From: Liolophura sinensis
Lineage: Eukaryota; Mollusca; Polyplacophora; Chitonida; Chitonidae
DNA length: 64,000 nucleotides
NCBI RefSeq assembly: GCF_032854445.1
Contig: NC_088303.1
Location: 8,687,501 to 8,751,500, forward strand
Direction of reading: 5' to 3'
A model generated the notes under the pieces. It saw nothing but the letters and a program-made list of their open reading frames with translations, did no database searches and was not told the origin of the DNA. Positions 23,524-34,778 of this stretch are shown here, piece after piece; positions within the stretch are counted from its first letter, which is position 1; every line of letters begins with the position of its first letter. The position numbers were made by a program, and so were the translations under genes.

Positions 23524-26500
23524 AAAGCCAACAGATTCCCACTTCCTTAGGGTATGACTTGGCATTCACTTCAGGAAGGGACTCGACTGACTAATTGCTA
23601 TGATTGAAATTCCCGGCTCATTGTTAAAGACCTGTTGTATGGATCCAGCTTCTGTTTGCATCACTGCAATGTTATTGCCCTGGAAAGTCAGCCACGACAC
23701 AAGGAACAGTTGTTGACTGAATCTAATTTATCAGTAAATGCCTTGAGAGCTTGAGCATTTCAGACTGTTGTGAAAAAATTTATACTAAAAAAAGAGTCAG
23801 CAAACATGCATCTTTCAATTAGGAATTCCTTCTAATTAAATGATGATCAGCAAGGTCTGACAGCTGTTGGGAACATAGCTGCATGTTTACTCAGCAGTCA
23901 CATGGGGGTTATTATGTGATGCAGGAATGATTGTTGTTAGCTAGTTATCTACATGTGCTTCATAAATGTGTTTTTGTGGAAGGCAGTGTATGCTTGTGTC
24001 AAGAGTTGCATATGAAATTACCTAATGTACAGTTAATGTCTTTGTGAAGGTATATGAGTAGGATCACGGCTGAACGGTTACTCTAAGAGCAGAACATCAG
24101 TGTACATCTTTATGTTCCAAAGGAATGTCATATTGTCTGTAATTATATCCACTACTATATGATGAAAATACTCAAAAAGTTAAGTGTGCATGTGTAGACA
24201 TGGTTACCTCAAGCAGTATTTTATTACTGCCATTGTCATAATGGTTCCACATACTACAGGTATGCTCATAAATTCCAGCATCAGTATAGACCGCTGTGAA
24301 ATACACTGACAATCCAGCCTGCCATAGTATCTAACACTACCTCAGCGAGATGTACACATCTGTGCTTTCACCCAGGAGACGACGGTTCACCCAAAGACGA
24401 TGTTCCTAAATTCTCTGAATGAACACCAACAACCCGAAATCAGTGAGTCAGGTTTTACATGCCTGCAAGTTGTAATGGAGTGAATGATGGTTATTATTAA
24501 AGTTACTTAACCACAATTTGATGTATGCTTACACCACGTTACATCATGTGCTTCTGCCCAGCCGGATGCCCTGATGCCTTTAAGTGAACCACACAGCATC
24601 AACATCAGTCTCTCTGAACGCATAAATTATGATTAATATCATTTTGTGTCATAGTGTGGAACGTTTCCTTCCTTTAGTAATTTGGACCTAAACTGCTTAG
24701 TTTATTGTCCATATCTGCCTTTGCCTTGTTTTATGAACAGTGGTCAGTCCAACTTTGACCCGAATGACCATCATAAATGGAGACTTATCCTCTTTGTGCA
24801 GGTTTTTGCTGAATCAATACAGTAAAAAACTAAAACAAGCGGCGATAAAAAAAAAAAAAAAATGCTTGCATCCTTCTTATTAGATATATCCCAGTTGCGT
24901 CTCAATGAGAATTCGGGCCCTTGAACTCTTAAATGCAATAATCAATAATTATTAGAATACGGCCTGCTGATTCTGTACATTGTGGTGGTACAATACCTGC
25001 CAAGTTTCATCACACAACTTCATATATTTTTGTTTTTGTAAAGAAGATTAAAGCGATTTCAACGCAAAATGGCTGTGTGAACACCATTTAACTGGTGTAC
25101 AGCAATGCACACATTGATCTATTTTACTTACATTTGATTGATTTGCTTAGAACACAGTTTTGTTATTCTTACGGACCTGAACATTTATTAATCTGTAAAT
25201 GCTAAATGCTGCAAATGATGTGTATTATTTTACATGTAGTTTTATTGTTTTGAGTATGCTGGTTTTGGGTAACTTAACTGGGTGTTCATATAGTTTTAAC
25301 ACCGTGTAAAAACAGATTGGTATCATTTTAAGATCTACACCTTACATTTTTAATAGATTTTTTTAACAGAATAATTTTTTTTTATCAGAAATCCATGAAT
25401 TTAGAATCCAATTGCATAAAAATTAATGTATGTTGCCATGTATTTTAGATGTTTTTAACTGTCACTTCAAATGTTTTCAGAAACTTGCAATATTGTTTAG
25501 AGCTTTTCTAGCATGAGTTTTTTGTTACACAGTTCTAGGAATTATCAGAAAAACTTAACTGTTGTCATCAAAAGTATCGTTTAAAGGCATTTATGTGCAT
25601 CTGAAAGTACATTTTTATATATATGTAGCAAACTTTAGGTGAAACACAGTTTATGTCAGCTATATCAACATTGTATTAGAGATCAGTAGACATGCATCAC
25701 TCAGTGGTGACTAGAACACTGTAAATTACCACTGGTAAAAATGAAATATAAATACCTCAAATGACCTAAAATGTTCCTCCAAAATTGCATATTCAGAGGC
25801 AAATGACATGAAATATTGCATTTGGTTCTGAAACTTTGGTGAAAAATTGTAACAATTATCTCAGTCATTGCACCATAAAAATTCCCCATCATTCCCCTGT
25901 TTGTGCTACCTTTCCTATCATGCAGGTGAGGCAGTGGCAGACTTTCTACATTTGTAAAAACTTCTAAATTTTTTTCTCATACTCTATAGTGTACTTACAT
26001 GTACATTCTCTCAAGATATGTGGATTCGTGTTATGAAAAATTAAGTTATAAACCTTTGTAAAAATGAACCCTGCACTCAAGGTCAAATGCATTTCTTATT
26101 CATAGAAGTTTGATGTGCTGACTTTAACACATTGCCTCCGATAATTCATACATACATGTAGGCTACCTGTATATAAGCTTTAAACTGATATGAATGAGAA
26201 TATTTATATTGAAGTTACATGTAAACATATTCTAGATTCACTAGGAAAGTGTATCTTCCACTTTGTACACTTAACCCAGTCAGAAATCCACATGTAACCA
26301 GAAATTAAAATTTATGTGTATAATGAATGTTTGGTAGATTATGGGAAATGCCATGCCACTCGCACATGTGTATGTGTCAACGTACACTGTAACATGTGTA
26401 CATGTATATCTTCAATTATCATTATTATCTAACTGCACATAGCAACACAATCACACATTCAGATTACAGGCCTACACAGCTAGTAATGACTGGCGGGGCA

Positions 26501-26613
26501 AATTTGTTTTTTGTACATAAATGATGTAATATAATAGATAACAATATCATATACATACTTCAGGGTATTTTGCATAAATGTACTGTTATGAAATTCTAAT
26601 GGATTAATTGTTG
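23524..26613. other. No gene seen; possible extended TMEM170A 3' UTR
   Basis: AT-rich, with no supported coding region. A poly(A) run lies at about 24848-24862. I see no SINE copy, in contrast to the rest of the window, which would fit a long transcribed UTR (inference). Confidence 0.4.
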
Positions 26614-27757
26614 TTTTGATGTAATTGTTGTGGTACAAGGGAAGTTTTGATGTAATTGTTATGGTACACAGGAGAAGGAAGTTTTGATGGAACACGGGAA
26701 GGAAGTTTTGATGTAATTATTGTGGTACACAGGGGAAGGAAGTTTTGATGTAATTGTCGTGGTACACGGGAAGGAAGTTTTGATGTAATTGTGGTACACG
26801 AGGGAAGGAAGTTTTGATGTAATTGTTGTGGTATGAGGGAAGTTTTGTTGTGGTACACAGGGGAATGAAGTTTTGATGTAAATGTCGTGGTACACGGGAA
26901 TGAAGTTTTGGTGTAATTGCTGGGTACACAGGGGAAGGAAGTTTTGAAGTAATTGTCGTGGTACACAGGGGAAGGAAGTTTTGATGTAATTGTGGTACAC
27001 AAGGGAAGGAAGTTTGGATGTAATTATGGTACACAGGGGAAGGAAGTTTGGATGTAATTGTCGTGGAACACGGGAAGGAAGTTTTGATGCAATTGTCGGG
27101 GTACACAGGGGAAGGAAGTTTTGATGTAATTGTGGTACACGAGGGAAGGAAGTTTCAGTGTAATTGTGGTACGTAGGGAAAGCAAGTTTTGATGTAATTT
27201 TTGTTGTACATGGGGGATGGAAGTGTTGATGTATTTGTTGTTGTACACGAGGGATGGAAGTTTTGATATAATTGTTGTGGTACATGGGGGATGGCAGTTT
27301 TGATGTAATTGTTGTGGTACATGAGGGATGGAAGTTTTGATGTAATTGTTGTGGTACATGGAGAATGGAAGTTTTGATGTACTGTAGTCTGCTTTTATAG
27401 TGTTGGTGTAATTGTTGTACACGAGGGAAGGAAGTTTTGATGTAATTGTGGTACACGAGGTAAGGAAGTTTTGATGTAATTGTGGTACGTAGGGGAAGGA
27501 AGTTTTGATGTAATTTTTGTTGTACATGGGGGATGGAAGTGTTGATGTAATTGTTGTTGTACATGAGGGATGGAAGTTTTGATGTAATTGTTGTGGTACA
27601 TGGAGGATGGAAGTTTTGATATAATTGTTGTGGTACATGGGGGATGGCAATTTTGATGTAATTGTTGTGGTACACGAGGGATGGAAGTTTTGATGTAATT
27701 GTTGTGGTACATGGGAGATGGAAGTTTTGATGTACTGTAGTCTGCTTTTATAGTGTG
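26614..27757. repeat. Minisatellite, 34-38-bp unit, about 30 copies
   Basis: Each unit contains AAGTTTTGATGTAATTGT, then (TGT)GGTACA(C/T) and a G/A-rich end such as GAGGGAAGGA. Units with and without an extra 3-4 bases alternate irregularly. A block of about 316-353 bp is duplicated: GATGTAATTTTTGTTGTACA occurs at about 27191 and 27507, and the array-end word TACTGTAGTCTGCTTTTATA at about 27379 and 27732. The minus strand stays open over long distances only because of the repeat. Confidence 0.93.
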
Positions 27758-28102
27758 TTGTTCCATTGGGAGATTTTGTTCAGCTGTGTTGTTCACGAGC
27801 AAATATACAATTTGTTCAGGTTTACATGGCACTGTAGAGCATTGTTAATGTCCGTCAGTTAGAATAGCGTCATGATAATGGGTTTGATTTGCATTTTGTT
27901 ACAGAAAAAGACAAAATATTTTAATTATTAACATATGAATGTTCAATTCACCTTAAGGTGTAGGCATGTAGTAGTGTGTTTGATTTGTAACAAATAAATA
28001 ATAATATTTTTTACCACAAATCGTCATTCTTCATCTTAGGTATAAAATGGTCATGGTTTTTGTTTCTCTGGAACCTGAAGTTATATAAAAGCCTAAAGTT
28101 CA

Positions 28103-28361
28103 CGAGGCCTTTGTGGCCAAGATGGTCAGCACGCCACAGCAGCGAAATAACCCGGGAGTCTAACCAATTTGGTCTCTGAGTTCAAGTCCAGCTCATGCTG
28201 GCTTCATCTCTGGCTGTATGTGAGATGGTCTACCAGAAACCTGCAGATGGTCGTGGGTTTCTCCCTGGCTCTGCCCACTTTCCTCCCACCACAATGTTGG
28301 CTGCAGTCATATAAATGAAAAATTCTTGAGTGCAGAGTAATACATGAATCAAATAAATAAA
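28103..28361 (+). repeat. tRNA-derived SINE, diverged
   Basis: The head is GAGGCCTTTGTGGCCAAGAT, the B-box region GAGTTCAAGTCCAGCTCATG, and the tail TATAAATGAAAAATTCTTGA followed by AAATAAATAAA. Confidence 0.88.
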
Positions 28362-29616
28362 GTTCACACAATAGGCTCTTCTCATTTCTTCTCGGACTCA
28401 AATAGAGAACATATCAACTTAAAATTAAAACACACCATGTGCATCTGGCAGATACCCCTGAACTGTCTGTGCTGGTCAACATCCTGTCAAGGAACAGGTC
28501 TTTGATGGGTAGTTAAGAGTCTTGTCCTTCAATCACTAAGACTTGTGCAGGTTTTGTCCTGGCCATTTGGGCCCCTCTCTGTTCATGGGTCACAAAAAGC
28601 AGTTAAAAACATCTATGTGACATTTAATACAATTTTAATATTCTTTAACTATTTGTCTTTCCCCCAATATGGTGTGTGCACTGGCTGCGTCCATGGCAAA
28701 GTTCACCTGTAAGGTTGCTTGTTTACAATCTGGTTAAATGTGTGAGTGGCATGAAAGAAAGATCAAATAAATAAATACATGTACATGCATTTGGATGTTC
28801 CATTGTGACTGAAATCTTGCCTACCTATGATATGTGTGTTTTGGAGCATGCTCAACTTGAGACGTACCACAAGTCTTTGACCAGCAAGGTTTTGTGACTG
28901 CAGAAGACTTCGGGAGTCAATGTTGGTCACCCTTTCAGTAAGTCGCAATATTTCTGAACATTAATGTGAGGAAAGTGTTGTGAAAGTGAGGACATTCATA
29001 CTGACACAAAGTTTGAAGTAAAATAAGTTATATGAACATTTTTGCTCATATTTTAATTATAAGAACTACAAAATACTGGATTTCAGGGATGCCTTTGAAA
29101 ATACAAAAGTATACTGTGTATCAGTCATATTGATTAAAAAACACACTGATTATAAAACACTGATTTTTAACTAGATATATACTTTGTGAACAAATGTTGA
29201 TTGATTTTGAGAATATTTCACAAATTCTTACATTTTGTCTCCGAATGTCATGAATTTCCAATCATAATATCTGTGCTATACAGTTATTCAATAAATATTT
29301 GGAACAACTTAGATTCATAGATACATCTATACATCTACTGGGTATATACAAAACATAAATTGCGTATTTGGGTATATACAAAATGTCAGCTCAAAAAGAA
29401 CTTACTACTACATTTTGCTGCTAGGACATACGTATATGTTGGATCTGTATGACCTAAGGAGGCCAAAAAGATACAGGACTCCAGTGTACATCTGGCTTCA
29501 ATGTAGATACCACACCAAACCATTCAACTCTGGTATTATTAAAGCAGGCTCATGTGCATGTATATGCTGTTGATTTCAGGAATGCCTGTCTCAGGTCTGC
29601 TCAGGCTATTAACTAG
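28362..29616. other. Intergenic, no gene seen
   Basis: AT-rich sequence between the convergent genes TMEM170A and LRRCC1. Small direct repeats, such as GGGTATATACAAAA at about 29340 and 29370, are the only structure I see. Confidence 0.45.
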
Positions 29617-29622
29617 TTTAAT
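29617..29622 (-). terminator. Candidate LRRCC1 polyadenylation signal
   Basis: ATTAAA in the LRRCC1 sense, about 0.43 kb past the stop. I found no AATAAA between it and the stop. Weak evidence. Confidence 0.22.
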
Positions 29623-29784
29623 CCCACTTTGTGTCTGACACAGAACTGTCCATCCCACTGGTCTGACACAAAGCTGGCTGTCAAATTTTCTCAGCGAATT
29701 CTTTACCCATGGCAAGGCACATATCCTGTATTTAGCGCTTTTCAGTTAAGCTTGGACTGATGGACATCTTTGCTCAACCCTAAG

Positions 29785-30075
29785 GTCCCTCCACCATTGT
29801 CCTGCGTGATGATTCCTCAGACTCAGTCTGAAGGTCATTATAAACACAAATGAATGTCTTCCTAACACAGTCTCAAGGTCTTTGTCTCCAAGGTCATGCA
29901 AACTCAATGTGAAGGTTCTTCAAATCCCACTTAAAGATCACCAGAACGTCAAGGGTTCACCTACGCACCTCCTAAATAGAAGACATGAGGTTTGTCTGAG
30001 GGTCATCTTGGTTTCACCTTGAAGGTCAGCGCAGCCTTGCCTGATGGTCAGCCCAGCCCAGTCTGAAGGTCAGAG
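29785..30075. repeat. Degenerate AAGGTC(A) short repeat over the LRRCC1 3' end
   Basis: AAGGTC-type words recur about ten times, for example near 29785, 29831, 29874, 29890, 30022 and 30066, often as (T/C)TGAAGGTCA after a CAGTC-like word. Spacing is irregular (15-60 bp). The repeat spans the LRRCC1 stop codon. Some words are AGGTCA, the nuclear-receptor half-site, but nothing shows that use. Confidence 0.5.
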
Positions 30076-30173
30076 AAGGCCTGTGTTAACCTCTTCACCT
30101 TCTCCTCCATCCCTCTCTTGTTTGCTTCTGTCTCTTGTAACAAACATCTCATCTCGTCCTCCACTGCGGCCAC
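30048..30173 (-). CDS. LRRCC1: LRRCC1 last exon (stop)
   Basis: Acceptor TTTTTTTCAG|GTGGCC. It encodes VAAVEDEMRCLLQETEANKR and then the C-terminal EEKVKRLTQAFSDLQTGLG, ending TGA at 30048-30050. The length matches the usual C-terminus of the family. Confidence 0.92.
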   Translation of the reverse strand: MAAVEDEMRCLLQETEANKRGMEEKVKRLTQAFSDLQTGLG

Positions 30174-33100
30174 CTGAAAAAAAGTTTCAAAACCTTTTAC
30201 AAATAATCAATCCGGAGGCAGAAAACAATGTCAACACTTCACAGAGCTGAGCTGAGCTGAGCTGTTACTGTTGGATGCATAAACTGCGTAACAAGTCAAG
30301 AACTCACAAAAAGAACTCAGGAACTGGTACTGTAACTTCTGGCTGGAGCTGAGAAATTGCCTCAGAAAGGCGTTGTACATGCCACTATCCACTGAGCTGT
30401 TCTGTTTTTGTCAACTACAATCATGGAACCACGCTAAACATTATTCATGGCATGATTCAAGCTCACCACAAGCACACAGAGGGCTTCTAGCAAGCACTGA
30501 ACTAAAATTCCTCCAGCCTTCATTGGATAATAAGGTACACTTATTCAGTGCTGAAGTACATTGGCATGGGCATTGCACTTTACCTTTTTGTAAGCCTGGT
30601 CTATTTCTGTTTGTTTCTCTCTCTCCAATCTGTCCATCTCTTCCCTATGCTGTTGTTCCTTGGTATCAAGTTGGTGTCTGAAGGCATCATCAATACTCCG
30701 TAGCTTCTCTACAGCAACACTGCAATGGTGAGATCAGAATGATATGTAAGACTTCTACGGGCTCATTTTAATATCATTCCAAATGTTGGGGTTGTGATTT
30801 ATTTGATTTGCTTGGTATTTTATGCCGCACTCAGGCCTCCATCATTATGGTAGGAAGAAACTGGGCAGAGCCACAAGCATCCACAGGTTGCTGGGAGACC
30901 TTCCCAAGCGTGGCTGGAGAGGAAGCCAGCATGAGCTGGATTTGAACTCACAGCAGCCGCATTGGTGAGATGTCCCTGGGTCGTTGTGCCGCCCTGGTAT
31001 GCTAACCATCCCGGACATGGAGGCCCCCTTGGCAATATGTAAAGTTAAGGTGTTATGTTTTAGTTCTTTCACTCATGTCATCAAGTTACTCAATTTGCCT
31101 GATTCTCATTCTTTTGATTTTAGAAACCTGTTTCCAGGTATGTTTGGAAAAAATGTTAAAAATTAAAAATGTTAAATTTCAGCACCAAAAAACTTAGGGC
31201 AAATACAGCATAGCATAACCATAGCATTTTACATCTACATGTATGTAAGCCTGTTTGTGAGTGGCTCTTACCTGGCCCTATCCACAGACTCGTCTCTTTC
31301 TTTCATCAGCTTTTTCTCCTTGGCCTCCCAGGTGTCCTTCATCTGATGAACCTGCTGCTCTAACTGACCAATCAGATCAGACTTGTCCTTCCAGCGCTTA
31401 TTCAATATACTGTGAAAGAAATAAAAATAAAAGAAAAATATTTAGTTGCTTTAAAAGTGATATATTTTTTTTGTTTTGCTTTGGCAAGATTAGCTCAAGA
31501 TTTAAATATATTCCTGAAGTTACACCATATTTTGTGTAATTTTATGGATGATATTATTGATTTAACACTGCATGTATGCAACTGACATTCCACAGCAGCC
31601 AATTTCCCCTGAACAATATGTAAAATAACGTATGAAAACATCAACTGGAATTTTGTTTTTGGATTAGACTGTACACTAACCACTCAGGTGGACTAACATC
31701 GATCAATCAATGACACCTGACTTACCTGTGAGCACGCTTGGACTCCTCCAGTTCATTGCGTAGCTCTGTCACTTCCTGTTTGAGTTCCTCTTTACGAGCC
31801 TTCAGCTGATCCGCCGTGTCCTGCGATCAAACATACAACAGCAAAATGGTGTTGAATTCTGGCTTTTGCAAAGACCTTATTCCAAGTTTGTTGGTAGAAC
31901 ATATCCAGATCCCTATTTATTTCATTAGGCCATACTAAGAAAAAAATTTTCTCTTTCATACCTAAGACATTAGTATTTTTATTGGGAGAGAAAACCACTG
32001 CTCTTGTGTGGCTACACACCTGATAAGCCTCAAGAGAGCTGGATTTGAGTCTGGAAGTTCTTCATTCGGGGGTAAATTGGCCGTGACAAGTCAATGAGGA
32101 TTCCACTACACTCTATCTTAACAATAATCAACAGTTGTCTATGAGTTTCTGCTGGCATGTCAGCTTGGACTGCTGCACAATGATTCCAGCCAATGAAATA
32201 AATATGCATTTAAACATCATTTAGTTCTGCATGAATTGCCTCCCTGTGTGTAGTACTGGCACCTGTAAATCCTGAATGGCGGTCTTTTCTTCCATCAGCT
32301 GGTCCTCTAACTGTCTCTGAATACTCAGGCCTTCTTCACGACTTTTCTTTACCTCTTCTTCTCTCTCTATGACAGCCTGTAACCACATTCAATACACCAC
32401 CAATCATTTCCACCACTGTAAACATCAGATATTCATGAACAAGAGCAAATTCACAACAGTTCCAGCAAAAATGTCATCTTGTAGGCGTAATCTGTGCCTT
32501 TGTCTTGCACTTAGGCCTCATGTTATTTAGATACACGTACATTACATGCAAACTTAGTATTAACATGGGTTGTAACCAGAGTAATTCACTTCTTGGCTTT
32601 CTTCATATACAACAGACTGCAGGTTGGGGACTGTTTAATAAGCCTAAGGGACTCTGCCCGGTTTCCTCCCACAATAATGCTGTTGTGTAAGTGAAATATT
32701 CTTCAACATGGCATAAAACACCAATCAAATAAATAAACAAATCACAGCCCTCAGAGTAACTTTCTGCAAAAACATAGGAGGAAAAGTAGGAGGTATTTAT
32801 TGAAAATATAGGGAAAATATACGAATTCTTTCCTAAATATAAAGGAATACGCTGAGGTCTGAAATGCAATAAGTCAAAGGGGAAATCACTCTGAGCAGAA
32901 TGAAGAACAAGTTGGTCCCCCTTGGTGCTCCATGTTAAAAGATAGGATGTATATCTGACTGTCTGACTTGCAAAACGGCCAGCCAGCTCCTAAACTTAGA
33001 CCTGTAGTGCTAGACCTATCTAGCCCTCAGATCTGGTATGTTTTATATTCCTAATCAAGTCATGTTCAATAACTGATTAAGCTACAGACTTATGTGAGGA

Positions 33101-34743
33101 CGTGAGGGAAGAGTGCAGTGTTTTCTCACAGCCTTGGTCCAGTTTCCTTCACTATTAAAGCAAGTTTCATAACCAAAATATGTTTTTTGAAAACTTTAAA
33201 AGCCAATACAACATTTCAGGTATTTTTACACGTACCTAGGTATAAACATTACCTGTTCCATAATATTAAAAGAAGTGCAGTTAGTGTAGTAATTGTTATG
33301 CTCCTCAGTATGAAAAAGTCAACAGAAAGTTGGGGATTGTTTAAAAAAGCTAAGGGGAAATCACTCTAACAACGATCTAGAACAAGTTGCACCCCCCCCC
33401 CCCTCCCCCCCCCAACTGCCAAATTTTCAATTGCACAACTGTACTTATCTTATAACTTCCTCCATGCTCAGACATTTGCTCTAGCCTCATAATAGCCCAT
33501 TCACTAGCCACAATTCAACAACGTGATGTCCCAGTTCTGTGCTAAATGATTTTGCAGATTCACAACAAAATAGGGATACTTGCCTATATCTTTTAATATG
33601 GCAAAGTTCATATTAACACAACACTATCACCGGAATACTATCCTTTCGGCAATATTTGACAACCAAGAACGTGATTTAGAACATTAATGTAATCCTGTTT
33701 AGATTTTTATATGCACTTTACCACAAAATGTTAAAACTAAAAGATTAATTGTGCCTAGCTACTGTGATGTGCTATATAATGATGAAAGGGAGATCACTCT
33801 GTCATAGTTACATTGTGCTTCAAAATGTGTATGGTGCGTATTTTTTTTTTTGGCGAAAGATGGCTAGGTGTCACTTTTTGATGTTCGATATGAAGATATT
33901 TAACCATTATGTCATATGAGCATGTTGGTGGCATTTTAACGGATAATAGGTACTTTTTCTTATTTTTGGTTTTTTCTGACACAACACTCATATTTCATGA
34001 TCAGGGACGACATAAACTGAATTTGAATTCCGGCATTCCAGGCATTTTGGGAGTCATCTCTCAATTTTTCATGAGCACTTTTCAGAAATTCAGGAAAATT
34101 ACTTTCACTTTGACATGCCTATCAGGAAGTGAAGAGGTGGCTGTCTCAAAGTAACCATGTTACTGTACCCCTCAAAAGAAACACGCCACTTATTTTTTCA
34201 TATTCTTTTCCACTACAAGCACTCTAAAATGCAAATATACAAAGCACATTTCAGTGAAACTTATCAAGGCACGAACTTTAGATTTATACAGAACTCACTT
34301 AACATTAAGCTAATGGCAGCGTTAAAATGAAAAATGAAAAATAAAATGATCAAGATAATATACAAACAATTTACATTTTAGAGCAAATTTTGTACTTAAA
34401 TATTTTTGCTTGGTTTGATTGTTTATTAACACCATACTAATGAATCTTTCATTGATACAATGTGCCCAGGGTAAACCATTAACCTTTGGCAATTACTGAT
34501 GAACTTTCCACATGGGATGGCTCAGCTCGTTAGCATGCTAGCGCAGTATAATGACCCACGAGTCTCTCACCAATGCAGTCGCTGTGAGTTCAAGTCCAGC
34601 TGTACGTGGGAAGGTCTGCCAGCAACCTGCGGATGGTCATGGGTTTCCCCAGGGCTCTGCCCGGTTTCCACCCACCATAATGCTGGCCGCCGTCGTATAA
34701 GTGAAATATTCTTGAGAATGGCATAAAGCATCATTCAATCAAA

Positions 34744-34778
<35 letters not shown>

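Noticed and set aside
26659-27675. A 338-codon open frame on the minus strand
   Set aside because: It consists only of the 34-38-bp minisatellite; two other minus frames are open through the same repeat. No start context, splice sites or family.
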